NCBI GenBank assembly: GCA_003213595.1
Contig: QCMR01000002.1
Span: 1-64,000, forward strand
Source: SAR86 cluster bacterium AG-422-E19
GTDB lineage: Bacteria; Pseudomonadota; Gammaproteobacteria; Magnimaribacterales; AG-339-G14
Direction of reading: 5' to 3'
DNA: 64,000 bases
This document shows, in pieces, positions 1 to 8,272 of this stretch (positions are counted from its first letter, which is position 1; every line of letters begins with the position of its first letter). The translations under genes and the position numbers were made by a program. Under the pieces are notes generated by a model, which ran no database searches, was not told the origin of the DNA, and worked only from the letters and a program-made list of their open reading frames with translations.

Positions 1-13
1 TTTTCTTCTGTTG

Positions 14-754
14 TCATTGGATTATTTTAGTATATTTCTGGATAGTATTCTCGATTCCATAAATTAATGATTCTGATATTAAAGCATGTCCTATAGATAC
101 TTCTTTAATATCTCCATAAGATAATAATGTAGCCAAATTTTCTAAATTCAAGTCGTGACCGGCATTAACCTCTAAATTTATCTCGTTTGCATACATAATG
201 GCCTCTCTATAAGTAGCAAGAGTATTATCGTCATTTTTTTCAAAAGCTTCGGCGAATGGACCAGTATAGATTTCTATTCTGTCCACACCTATATCCTTCG
301 CAGCATCTAGTTGGGATATATCCGGATCAATGAATACGCTACTTCGAATATTATTTTGTTTAAGATATGACAAGACGTCCTTCAATTTGTTGTGTTCAGA
401 ATGTATGTTCCATCCATGATCAGAAGTGAGTTGGTTGCTGTCATCTGGAACGAGAGTGCATTGAGATGGCTTTACAGCATCAATTAAGTTTAAAAATCCA
501 GGGTAATCGCCAAGACGCTCTTCATAAGGATTTCCTTCAATATTAAATTCCACATCCAGCTCTTTGGTTATCAAAGAGATATCTGATAAATCGTCGGGTC
601 TTATATGTCTTAAATCGGGCCTTGGATGAACAGTAATTCCATGAGCTCCCGATTCAATAATTTTCTTTGAAAAAAATTCTAAAGAAGGATTATTCCCTTT
701 TCTTGAATTACGAATCAAAGCAATTTTATTTATATTTACACTAAGCTTGGTCAT
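14..754 (-). CDS. pdxJ: Pyridoxine 5'-phosphate synthase PdxJ
   Basis: PdxJ condenses 1-deoxy-D-xylulose 5-phosphate with 3-amino-2-oxopropyl phosphate to give pyridoxine 5'-phosphate, the last step of DXP-dependent vitamin B6 synthesis, in the cytoplasm. The 246-residue length is normal. Family signatures are all present: LSVNINKIALIRNSR at the N-terminus, HPRPDLRHI (H43, R45, H50), FNIEG (E73), LVPD, EIYTG, VNAGHDLN (H200) and SIGHALI. H43, E73 and H200 match the catalytic His/Glu/His known from the E. coli enzyme. It is the last gene seen of the long minus-strand unit starting at gspC and overlaps the TSUP gene by one base. In many gammaproteobacteria pdxJ sits with era/recO, so this position is unusual. 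Identity is very secure. Confidence 0.97.
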   Translation of the reverse strand: MTKLSVNINKIALIRNSRKGNNPSLEFFSKKIIESGAHGITVHPRPDLRHIRPDDLSDISLITKELDVEFNIEGNPYEERLGDYPGFLNLIDAVKPSQCTLVPDDSNQLTSDHGWNIHSEHNKLKDVLSYLKQNNIRSSVFIDPDISQLDAAKDIGVDRIEIYTGPFAEAFEKNDDNTLATYREAIMYANEINLEVNAGHDLNLENLATLLSYGDIKEVSIGHALISESLIYGIENTIQKYTKIIQ

Positions 755-1515
755 TACATATAACTTTGCAAACCATCATAAACTAACTTTAATCCAGCGA
801 TAAGCGTACAAAAGTAACCTATGCGGTAAAACCAGTCTTGGTTAATTTTATCTACTAAATACGCTCCTGCATAAACACCAATAGGCGCAAGAGGCAAAAG
901 TAACAGAGACGTATAAATATTTTGGAAGTTCATTTGACCTAAATAGGCATAGGGGAAAATCTTAAATAAATTTATTAGCAAATAAAAAAGTCCTGCTGTG
1001 GCAACATATATTCTTCTGTCTAGCCTCATTGGTAAAAGATAAAAACTCAAAGGAAGACCGCCAGCATGAATCGAAAAACTTGTGAATCCTGATAAGGAAG
1101 GCCAAAAATAAGACCCCCAGAAGGAAGGTTTTCGAGGTTCTGTAGAATTTTTTCTTAAATAGTAATCAAGACAGAAAATAACTGCCATCAAACCAATAAT
1201 GACTCTCACGCTATCTTCGGAAAGATAGCTAAATGACAGCGTACCTATGATGATGCCTAGAAATGCTAAAGGTACAATAAATTTTAAAATTTCTTTATCC
1301 CACATCCTTCGATATCTCCAAACCGTGACCAAATCCATAAAAATCAAGGGAAGCAAAAGAATTGCGACTGCCTGAAAAGGAGGGATAAATATTGAAAGCA
1401 TAGGAATTGCAAGCAATGAGCCAAATGAACCTGCTCCAATAAAACCACCCTTGCCCATTCCATGAAGGAATACTGAGACCACTGCAATAAAATAAAAGTA
1501 TGGTTCTAAAATCAT
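754..1515 (-). CDS. TauE/SafE (TSUP) family membrane permease
   Basis: This 253-residue, highly hydrophobic protein has about seven to eight predicted membrane segments. It begins inside the first helix and has the glycine-rich loop GMGKGGFIGAGSFGS near residues 19-33, typical of the sulfite exporter TauE/SafE family. A second family-like segment with SLSGFTSFSIHAGGLP lies near residue 140, which gives the internal two-fold symmetry of these transporters. Family members move sulfite, sulfoacetate or other small organic anions across the inner membrane, but the substrate cannot be read from the sequence. It overlaps pdxJ by one base and lies 10 bases after the serine hydrolase gene, so co-transcription is likely. 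Confidence 0.88.
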   Translation of the reverse strand: MILEPYFYFIAVVSVFLHGMGKGGFIGAGSFGSLLAIPMLSIFIPPFQAVAILLLPLIFMDLVTVWRYRRMWDKEILKFIVPLAFLGIIIGTLSFSYLSEDSVRVIIGLMAVIFCLDYYLRKNSTEPRKPSFWGSYFWPSLSGFTSFSIHAGGLPLSFYLLPMRLDRRIYVATAGLFYLLINLFKIFPYAYLGQMNFQNIYTSLLLLPLAPIGVYAGAYLVDKINQDWFYRIGYFCTLIAGLKLVYDGLQSYM

Positions 1516-1525
1516 TTAAATGTGA

Positions 1526-2746
1526 TTAAAGAATCTCATAAAGTTTCTTAGCTAGGCTATTCGAGGTTCGATAAAGCTTACCTAGAGAATGTTGTCGATT
1601 GTTTGTAAAACCAAATCCAACCTTATGATTCAAATCCGCAAAACCTGTTGCTCCAGCAATTCCAGTATGTCCAAACATCCCATCTTTCATACCAATTGGG
1701 GAAAAAGGTGCATCTACTTGATACCCCAAGCCAAATTTGTAAGGTGCCTGGAATAAGACCAAATCTGGGCCTGAAGTTTTAGGAGTTGTTGCTTCATTTA
1801 TTGTTTCGGATTTAAGTAATATCTGGCCATCTCTTGACCCTCCAGAAGCTAAAATCCCAAAAAACTTTGCTATTCCTGAGGCGGTGCCGTGACCATTAGC
1901 TGCTGGGATTTCTGCTTTACGCCAAGAATTTGAATTAGGATAGTCGGCAGGCGAAGCATTACCCTCTTCTATTTCCATAATCTCTAGAAAAGCTTTTGCA
2001 TATTCTTTACTTCTTAATGTTTCTTTAACTATTTTTACCTGTGCCGGTAGAAGCCAATTGGGCAAGGATAAAATTAATCTAATCAATGGATTGGGTTTAC
2101 CTGACAGCATTAACAGATCGGCACATCTGTTTATTTCTTCATCCGATAAACCAATAATAAAATCGATATCGAATTTATTAGCAATCTCTTCTTTAAAGTA
2201 ATTTCCCAAAGATCTACCATCGATTCTTCTGACCAATTCACCAACTAAATAACCAAAAGTAACAGCATGATATCCCTGAGTTGTTCCTGGCTCTCTAATG
2301 GGCTCTTGCTTTGCAAGCTTATCAACAATCATATCCCAGTCTTCCCATGAATCGGTTGGAAGAGGTTCTTGAAAGCCGAACATGCCTGCCCTATGCGTAA
2401 GGAAATCAATCACTTTAGTATTTTCCTTCCCTGCACAGGCATATTCTGGCCAGTACTCAGCGACCAAAGCATCGGGATTTAATTTTCCGGATTCTATTAA
2501 CTGCAAAGCACAAGTAGAAGTCATTGCCTTCGTAACGGAAAATACATTTACCAAAGTATCTTCTTGCCAATTTGTTGTGTGCTCTCTATCGGAGAATCCT
2601 CCCCAAAGATTTAAAACTTCCTTACCTTCAACTTCCAAAGCAAATCCTGCACCATCATCAAAACCAGATTGAATCGATTTGACAAAAATATCTTCTAGCT
2701 CGGAGAATTCTGGTTCACAAAAACCATCGACTAATGGTTTGGTCAT
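1526..2746 (-). CDS. Serine hydrolase of the beta-lactamase (class C/esterase) family
   Basis: The 406-residue protein has the penicillin-binding/beta-lactamase fold (Pfam Beta-lactamase, PF00144). The nucleophile motif SxxK is S70-V-T-K73 within NVFSVTKAMTS. A tyrosine motif, Y159-H-A, stands where YxN is expected, and HTG at 360-362 replaces the KTG box, as in esterase-type members such as EstB. No signal peptide is visible, so a cytoplasmic esterase or amidase is more likely than a true beta-lactamase. Its start overlaps the end of the alpha/beta hydrolase gene by four bases, which suggests translational coupling. A related but distinct member lies at 42855-44012. The substrate is unknown. 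Confidence 0.88.
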   Translation of the reverse strand: MTKPLVDGFCEPEFSELEDIFVKSIQSGFDDGAGFALEVEGKEVLNLWGGFSDREHTTNWQEDTLVNVFSVTKAMTSTCALQLIESGKLNPDALVAEYWPEYACAGKENTKVIDFLTHRAGMFGFQEPLPTDSWEDWDMIVDKLAKQEPIREPGTTQGYHAVTFGYLVGELVRRIDGRSLGNYFKEEIANKFDIDFIIGLSDEEINRCADLLMLSGKPNPLIRLILSLPNWLLPAQVKIVKETLRSKEYAKAFLEIMEIEEGNASPADYPNSNSWRKAEIPAANGHGTASGIAKFFGILASGGSRDGQILLKSETINEATTPKTSGPDLVLFQAPYKFGLGYQVDAPFSPIGMKDGMFGHTGIAGATGFADLNHKVGFGFTNNRQHSLGKLYRTSNSLAKKLYEIL

Positions 2747-3621
2747 TTTGAAAGCAAACTTTTAATTAATGAAGTAAATTCTTCCGGCATATCTAAGAAA
2801 AGATGATGCATAGCTCCTACTAGTGAATGAATGTTTTTATCATCTACATTTCCGACATACGTCATATACTCCAAAACCTCTTGAGTAACTAATTGACTGA
2901 GCTGACCATAAACATAGTCAAAAGAACAATTCATTTTTGTAAAAGCATCATGCAGATCATTGTATTTGTAAGTATTTGGTATCAAAGGATCCGATTTTAA
3001 ATACCAACCATCAGATCTTTCGGTATAGGAGTTTTCCGCAACATGTCTGAGGACATAATCTTTACAAGGTTGCGACGGGGTAAGTCTAAATCTTGCAACA
3101 GCGGTTTCTAGATCAGGACTTGCAACAACCAATCTTGCGGACGGTCTATTGGAAGACATTCTTTCAGCAACATTTGGAGGTATCACAATCATTGAATCCA
3201 ATAAAATTAAGTGCTCAAAGATATCTGGATAAATGGATGTCGCTAAAGTTGCTATTGAACCGCCCATGCTATGTGCAATACAAGTACAAGATTTCCAAGA
3301 CAAATCATCAATCACACCTTTAACATCATCAACAAAAATTTCTTGAGAATATTCTTCTCTTCTGTCGCTTTCACCCATACCAGAAAAATCAAGGCCAACT
3401 ACGCAATGATTTTCTGTCAAAGAAGGTGCAATATGATCCCACCAAAATGAATGAGCGTTGTAACCATGAAGCAGAAGCAGAGGTTTTTTGGACTTATCTC
3501 CCCAAATAAAATACTTTATATTGGCGCCATTCACGTTGGCTGAACATTCTTCTGGTCGTTCAGCAATATTTTTTTCAAACCATTCTGGAGCCTCGTTAAG
3601 AGGATTTTTACCTATTAGCAT
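2743..3621 (-). CDS. Alpha/beta-fold hydrolase
   Basis: This 292-residue single-domain alpha/beta hydrolase has the oxyanion motif LLHGYNAHSFWW (residues 50-61), the GDFSGMG-like strand LDFSGMGESD near 78-86, and the nucleophile elbow AHSMGG with S118. H272 or H273 in GAMHHLF is the likely catalytic histidine. Its stop is read from the base next to the gspN start side, so it follows gspN with no gap (gspN ends at 3622), and it overlaps the next gene by four bases. It therefore seems to be the first of four non-secretion genes appended to the Gsp operon. Haloperoxidase, esterase or lipase-like activity is possible. Nothing in the sequence decides the substrate. Confidence 0.87.
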   Translation of the reverse strand: MLIGKNPLNEAPEWFEKNIAERPEECSANVNGANIKYFIWGDKSKKPLLLLHGYNAHSFWWDHIAPSLTENHCVVGLDFSGMGESDRREEYSQEIFVDDVKGVIDDLSWKSCTCIAHSMGGSIATLATSIYPDIFEHLILLDSMIVIPPNVAERMSSNRPSARLVVASPDLETAVARFRLTPSQPCKDYVLRHVAENSYTERSDGWYLKSDPLIPNTYKYNDLHDAFTKMNCSFDYVYGQLSQLVTQEVLEYMTYVGNVDDKNIHSLVGAMHHLFLDMPEEFTSLIKSLLSK

Positions 3622-4341
3622 TTAATCTTGAAAGAAATCGAATAAATTCCCTCTAAGTTTAACATCTGGACTAGAGGTAAAACCACTCTCAAAAAATGAT
3701 GTTATCTTTGCAAAAAGACGTTTTGAATTAGCAATCACTACATAATTCAATTCTTTATCCAGTTCAAAGGTTCCTTTCAAAACATCATCCTTCGGGGTAG
3801 AGAAAAATGAGCCAAGCATCTTGGTATCCTTACAAGAAATTGTTCCGGATAATTTCGCATTAGAAAGTTGATCCAACTTATTTGTTTGTCTCAAGGAGGC
3901 ATATATGTTTCCTTCTGAAAAATAACAGCCATTAACATCAAATATAATTGAAATCTTTTCGCCGGATACAGATGAAATCACCGGTACTTTTCTTAAGAAT
4001 CGCTTTGAATTTAAATTCAAATTTATATCTTCTAAAGAAACTTGGTTGTTTAGAATTGTTGATATTAGATTTATATTTCCTTCCAAGAAAAGACCTCTTT
4101 CATCAACCAGAAAAGATAAATTCCTCAAATTAAAGCTGGTGTTTAAACTACCTAGATACTCATCAGCAAAAGATAGGTTATTGATTCTTCCTGACCAAAT
4201 GGTCCCCTCCATACTGGTATAACTAATTTGAGGAAATAATTCTTTTACTGTTGGAGAGACTAAACTTAAAGGGATCCTAAGAATAGTAATTCCAGCAATG
4301 AAGAATATGAGAACAAAGGTTACTAAAAAAAACTTTTTCAA
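3622..4341 (-). CDS. gspN: Type II secretion system protein N
   Basis: GspN is a poorly conserved inner-membrane protein of type II secretion, anchored by one N-terminal helix with a periplasmic beta-rich domain. Here 239 residues start with a basic, hydrophobic segment (MKKFFLVTFVLIFFIAG). The family-like stretch TSMEGTIWSGRINNLSF at about residues 43-59 follows, resembling the GTVWSG motif common to GspN proteins. Start overlaps the gspM stop by four bases, and position at the end of the gsp genes supports the call. GspN is dispensable in several species. Sequence alone would be weaker evidence than the genomic position. Confidence 0.82.
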   Translation of the reverse strand: MKKFFLVTFVLIFFIAGITILRIPLSLVSPTVKELFPQISYTSMEGTIWSGRINNLSFADEYLGSLNTSFNLRNLSFLVDERGLFLEGNINLISTILNNQVSLEDINLNLNSKRFLRKVPVISSVSGEKISIIFDVNGCYFSEGNIYASLRQTNKLDQLSNAKLSGTISCKDTKMLGSFFSTPKDDVLKGTFELDKELNYVVIANSKRLFAKITSFFESGFTSSPDVKLRGNLFDFFQD

Positions 4342-4790
4342 TTTGTTTTCAATAGTACCGATATTTGAGCATTAACTTTATCTTTTTTGGATTTTCGGAC
4401 ATTCATCTTTTCAATCTCTCCTCCCTGCTCACCCATTAAAATCATCCAATTATAAAGATCAATAAAATTTACTTCATTAACCCACACCATCATTGAATTA
4501 TCATCCAATGGTTGTGTTCTATCAATTTGGATATTTTTTTCTTTGGAAGTTGAATTTACCAAAATAGAGATATTGTCTGAATAAAGATTTCTATTTGATG
4601 AAACCGAGCTAGGAATAGACTCAATATAGTTAAGTCGACTTACGATATTTTGATTTTCCTTTTCCAAAGATTGATTTTTGGTGTTAAGCCAAGAAATTAC
4701 AAATATCAAAGCTGAAATGAATATCAAAATGATGAGGCCAAAAATAAGTATCTGTTCTCGGTTTGAAAATTTATTAAAGTTAAAAGGCAT
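4338..4790 (-). CDS. gspM: Type II secretion system protein M
   Basis: The 150-residue protein has the GspM layout: a short cytoplasmic N-terminus with NREQ near residue 11, one membrane helix at about 16-33, a short coiled segment rich in Glu/Asn/Lys, and a small periplasmic ferredoxin-like domain. In the inner-membrane platform GspM partners with GspL and stabilises it. The NREQILIFGL start region resembles the SPRER/REQ motif of the family. It overlaps gspL by 11 bases and gspN by four, which implies translational coupling. Conservation is low as is usual for GspM, so the call rests on layout and order together. Confidence 0.85.
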   Translation of the reverse strand: MPFNFNKFSNREQILIFGLIILIFISALIFVISWLNTKNQSLEKENQNIVSRLNYIESIPSSVSSNRNLYSDNISILVNSTSKEKNIQIDRTQPLDDNSMMVWVNEVNFIDLYNWMILMGEQGGEIEKMNVRKSKKDKVNAQISVLLKTN

Positions 4791-5913
4791 TGATGCTTAT
4801 CTCTCCTTGAATGAAATTATTAACTCTTCTTGAAGCTCCTAGATTGACACTCAATCCCATGGAATTGACCAAATCAACATATTCTTGAAGTTGGTCATAA
4901 GAATTGGTTTGAACCTCGATAATAAATCTTGAGCGCTCATAAGAAATAGAAACTAAGACAATATTTTCACTATTGCTCACTGCATCAGAAACAATACTCA
5001 CTGCATTTAGAGCAGAATAATCTATTTGGCCCTGATTGATTAAACCATTAACCTGACTAATGAGATCGGATTCAAGAGTTTCAGAGGGAAATTTTTCTTT
5101 AAAAGTATCAATGATTTTATTTTTCAATAGATTGTTGGAAACGCTTAAATAAGAAAACTGAACAATCGCTGAAAGAAGAAAAATACCAAAAAAAGCAAGT
5201 GATGAATATCCATAAAACTTATAACGAAGAAAAATCGATCGCCAATCTATTTTCTTTTCGTATTCTTTACTGAAAAAATTAATAGAATCCTTTAAATCCA
5301 ATATTTGAGAAAATTCGTTCAACAAATCTTTCTTGGATGAGAAATATTTTTCTTCGGTATCGATATCTAGATTTGGAAGTTTTAATTTTTTCTCGGTAGC
5401 CCAAATATTAAGCTTCTTTATTTCATATTTTCTTAAGGTAAGTGCCAAAGTATTCAAAATTGATTTTTTATCAGCAAACCAATACCAGTTATCTTGTAGA
5501 GAAATAAATGCTTTATCATCAAGAATAACCAATAGATTTTCTATAGAAGAAGATAACGCTTGTATGGGAATTAACTTGTTTACTTTAGGATCTAACTTAT
5601 CTTTTATTTCCTGAATTTTTTGATGTTCAATGATTCCAACTATTTCCGATTGACTGCCTTGGATCCAAAAATAATCTTCAACTTCGCCAAGTATTTCTTC
5701 ACCCAACATGAAAGGAATGACTTTTTTTAAATTCCTTTGAGAAGTAGTGGGTAAATTAAATTTATAAAAAGAAAAGTCATTGGAAGCAATGATTGCAATA
5801 TCTTCCTTATTGGAATTTACCTTAAGAATTGATTGTTCTTCATCACTTGATGTTTCTGAAGAAAACAAAATATTTAATGATTCATCGTAAAAAGATATTT
5901 TTTGACTGCTCAC
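4780..5913 (-). CDS. gspL: Type II secretion system protein L
   Basis: GspL links the cytoplasmic ATPase GspE to the inner-membrane platform. The 377 residues show a cytoplasmic actin-like region to about residue 230 (with LPTTSQRNLKKVIPFMLGEE near 52-71), one membrane helix at about 235-256 and a periplasmic ferredoxin-like domain to the C-terminus. The start codon is GTG at 5911-5913, which overlaps the gspK stop (TTGTGA). GGAG lies just upstream at about 5924, so the GTG start is well supported. Length is close to the usual 380-400 residues. Order L-M-N after K is canonical. Confidence 0.92.
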   Translation of the reverse strand: MSSQKISFYDESLNILFSSETSSDEEQSILKVNSNKEDIAIIASNDFSFYKFNLPTTSQRNLKKVIPFMLGEEILGEVEDYFWIQGSQSEIVGIIEHQKIQEIKDKLDPKVNKLIPIQALSSSIENLLVILDDKAFISLQDNWYWFADKKSILNTLALTLRKYEIKKLNIWATEKKLKLPNLDIDTEEKYFSSKKDLLNEFSQILDLKDSINFFSKEYEKKIDWRSIFLRYKFYGYSSLAFFGIFLLSAIVQFSYLSVSNNLLKNKIIDTFKEKFPSETLESDLISQVNGLINQGQIDYSALNAVSIVSDAVSNSENIVLVSISYERSRFIIEVQTNSYDQLQEYVDLVNSMGLSVNLGASRRVNNFIQGEISINAF

Positions 5914-6896
5914 AAATATTCTCCAAATTTTCTTCGAATCACTTTGGGAGATTCATTTAACATGAAAATATGACTTTTAAGATGAAAATCTTTGTCATCA
6001 ATTTTTATGTTTGTATTTAAAATAAAATATTTTGTCTCAAGAGTGAGATTTGATTTGGAAAACTTACTGGAAAAAGCTGTTTTTATTTCTTGTTGATTTA
6101 AGAAATCTGAAACTGACGAATACCCACCTAAAGGTTTGCTATTCAAAATGTTTCTTGCTTCAAGATCGCTCAGAGTATTTGAACTAAGAGCCACCAAGAT
6201 ATTCGGATAAAAGGGATTTAACGAATTGATATTAATTTTTGTTTCAACGGAATTGAAGGCACATATGTAGGGTTTTAATTTTTGGAAGATCTCTTCGGTC
6301 ATACCTTTTACGTCTCTAAGTTCTGTAATATCAAAAAAGAACTGATTTGAAGTCAATTTCGAAGGTTTTTCATTTCTGTAATAGTCATCTTCAACACCAA
6401 GATAAGAATCTGGAAAAAAATCTTTATCAAGCCAATCAATAACAGCAGGAGAAATTTCTTCAATTTTTTGATCTTGAATAAACAAACTCTTCATGAGATT
6501 TTTAAAAAATTCTAAATTTTCTTGATTAGCAGTTTCTTCGCCTGTCGCCGATATGGAGATTAAGGAATTCAAATTAAAACATTGGCCCATATCAACAATA
6601 TTTGCTTCGAGATTTCCTCTTTCCAAAGGAAGATTTATTGGGCTTTTTTGAGAAAAATTATTTGCGGCAAGAACAATATTGTTTCTATTTTCTTTGTTGT
6701 TGAGATATTTTTTTGTGAAGGATTCTAAACTTAATGTTGTGAGGATTGCTTGCTGCTCACTAATCATATTTTTTTCATTTTCAAGGTTCGTAGATACCAT
6801 TGAAAATAAACCTGCACTCACTGAAGCAATGATTGCAGTTACAAAAAGCGCCATAATTAAAGCGGCACCCTTAAATTTTTTATCCAACAATGTCAT
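5910..6896 (-). CDS. gspK: Type II secretion minor pseudopilin GspK
   Basis: GspK is the large minor pseudopilin that caps the pseudopilus with GspI and GspJ. The N-terminus has the prepilin-type cleavage pattern KFKG before AALIMALFVTAIIASVSAG, and as in other GspK proteins there is no Glu at position 5 of the mature chain. The 328-residue length fits the extra alpha domain of GspK. Motifs such as VIDWLDKDFFPDS and a later FNSVETKININSL (residues about 216-227) match the family, where an Asp-rich loop binds calcium. The start overlaps gspJ by 17 bases. It should be processed by the prepilin peptidase encoded at 13689. Confidence 0.92.
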   Translation of the reverse strand: MTLLDKKFKGAALIMALFVTAIIASVSAGLFSMVSTNLENEKNMISEQQAILTTLSLESFTKKYLNNKENRNNIVLAANNFSQKSPINLPLERGNLEANIVDMGQCFNLNSLISISATGEETANQENLEFFKNLMKSLFIQDQKIEEISPAVIDWLDKDFFPDSYLGVEDDYYRNEKPSKLTSNQFFFDITELRDVKGMTEEIFQKLKPYICAFNSVETKININSLNPFYPNILVALSSNTLSDLEARNILNSKPLGGYSSVSDFLNQQEIKTAFSSKFSKSNLTLETKYFILNTNIKIDDKDFHLKSHIFMLNESPKVIRRKFGEYL

Positions 6897-7488
6897 CTCC
6901 GCTTATGAATAGTATTTTTTTGAAATTGCCCTCAGAAAACTTAATGTTGACCTCCATCAAAGTAGGATAAATATCTAAATCAGCTTCATTGAATGGTGGC
7001 CAGGTGAGATATTCATTTTTCTCATACAAAACTTTGATTTCTAAATCTTCAATTTCTGAAATCAAAGCAAAAGCCTTCTCCTCATAAGAAGAATTTAAAA
7101 AATTTGAAAAATTTCTATACAGAACATTATCTTCTATTTTATAAATGACTTTATTGATAGCCCCAAGATCATCCAAGCCGTCGGAAGATGAATTTCTTAC
7201 CAGTTCTAATAGTGGTTCGCCATCTCTAAAGTTATTATTTAACTTAAAAAAACTTGGAAACTGATCGATTTGACTGGGTCTTGGAAATTGTTTGGCTACA
7301 TGAAATAAATCATCTTCTAGCAGCTCGCTGAAAACAGCTAATTCATTGAGAAGTTTAGATTTTGAACTGATACCAATTGAAGATGAAACCGAAGTATTAA
7401 GAAAGGTTAAAGATAAAAGACTTATCAATGAAAACAATGACATGACAATCAAAACTTCAACGAGAGTGTAGCCTTTTAAATTATTCAT
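6880..7488 (-). CDS. gspJ: Type II secretion minor pseudopilin GspJ
   Basis: The 202-residue protein begins MNNLKGYTLVEVLIVMSLFS, a type IV prepilin leader of five residues with cleavage after G6 and Glu at position 5 of the mature chain. The rest of the chain, including EDLFHVAKQFPRP and a Glu-rich C-terminal beta region, has the size and pattern of GspJ. GspJ joins GspI and GspK in the pseudopilus tip complex. It overlaps gspI by eight bases upstream and gspK by 17 bases downstream. Identity is set by order and size as much as by sequence. Confidence 0.9.
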   Translation of the reverse strand: MNNLKGYTLVEVLIVMSLFSLISLLSLTFLNTSVSSSIGISSKSKLLNELAVFSELLEDDLFHVAKQFPRPSQIDQFPSFFKLNNNFRDGEPLLELVRNSSSDGLDDLGAINKVIYKIEDNVLYRNFSNFLNSSYEEKAFALISEIEDLEIKVLYEKNEYLTWPPFNEADLDIYPTLMEVNIKFSEGNFKKILFISGDDIVG

Positions 7489-7834
7489 TGATTGCTTTGT
7501 ATATTTCCAATTTAGTTGATTTTTCAGTCTCTTCGGAGATGACTTCTACTTCGATATTTAAAGAACTCTGCTTTGGATCAAGCGTTATTTTTCTATTCCA
7601 AATATAGGGATAACCCATGAATTCTTCTCTTTGAGTGAGTAAATTGTTGGTCAGGTAGTTTTCATCAAAATAAGATCTAATGATTATATTTTCTGCCAAA
7701 GTCCCTCGATAAAAATCATCGCTTAATGAGGAGATGGTTTTTGTGCTATACGATAGAGAGGTTATTCCTGTAACTGCAACCAGCGACAGAATAAAAAGCG
7801 AAACGAGAACCTCTACTAACGTAAATCCTTTCAT
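7481..7834 (-). CDS. gspI: Type II secretion minor pseudopilin GspI
   Basis: The protein is 117 residues long if translation starts at the ATG at 7832-7834, whose first base is the last base of the gspG stop (TAATG). A longer reading to 7843 would need TTG and is less likely. The start MKGFTLVEVLVSLFILSLV is a classical prepilin leader with cleavage after G3 and Glu5 in the mature protein. Size and neighbours fit GspI, which nucleates the GspI-J-K tip complex. GspH, normally encoded between gspG and gspI, is absent here: the two genes abut directly. Confidence 0.9.
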   Translation of the reverse strand: MKGFTLVEVLVSLFILSLVAVTGITSLSYSTKTISSLSDDFYRGTLAENIIIRSYFDENYLTNNLLTQREEFMGYPYIWNRKITLDPKQSSLNIEVEVISEETEKSTKLEIYKAINE

Positions 7835-8268
7835 TATTCCCAATTGCCTATATCTCGATCCATCCCCTCGCCTCCTTGTTGACCATCGGCACCATAAGAA
7901 AATAAGTCAAAGGGTCCGTTATCTCCGGGTCTTTTGTATTGATACTCATTACCCCAAGGATCTGTTTCTAGTTTTCTGATGTAGCCACCTTGACGGTATC
8001 TATTTTTAAAACGATGGTTTGCAGGAGCTTGGGTAAGAGCTTGTAAACCTTCATCGCTGGTCGGATAAGAGAACATATCCAATCGATAAAGCTCTAAAGC
8101 TTGTTCGTATATTCTTATGTCAGTCAATGCTTTATCTGCTCTTGCTCTATCTTGGCTAGGCAGTACATTGATGGCAACAACTGCAGTTAATAAACCGATG
8201 ATCATTAGCACCACAAGAATTTCTATCAAGCTGAAACCTGATAATTTTTTTAGAACGATTTTTTTCAT
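7834..8268 (-). CDS. gspG: Type II secretion major pseudopilin GspG
   Basis: GspG is the main subunit of the pseudopilus that pushes substrates through the secretin. The 144-residue chain has the leader ending LSGFSLIEILVVLMIIGLL (cleavage after G11, Glu5 of the mature chain) and the diagnostic GspG core: DKALTDIRIYEQALELYRLD, YPTSDEGLQALTQAP, and WGNEYQYKRPG...FDLFSYGADGQQGG...DIGNW at the C-terminus. The last region includes the calcium-binding Asp residues typical of major pseudopilins. Length matches the family. It is followed at once by gspI. Confidence 0.97.
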   Translation of the reverse strand: MKKIVLKKLSGFSLIEILVVLMIIGLLTAVVAINVLPSQDRARADKALTDIRIYEQALELYRLDMFSYPTSDEGLQALTQAPANHRFKNRYRQGGYIRKLETDPWGNEYQYKRPGDNGPFDLFSYGADGQQGGEGMDRDIGNWE

Positions 8269-8272
8269 AGTA

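Noticed and set aside
1526-2746. A true antibiotic-resistance beta-lactamase
   Set aside because: HTG replaces KTG, the Tyr motif is not YxN and no signal peptide is present; esterase-type function is more likely.
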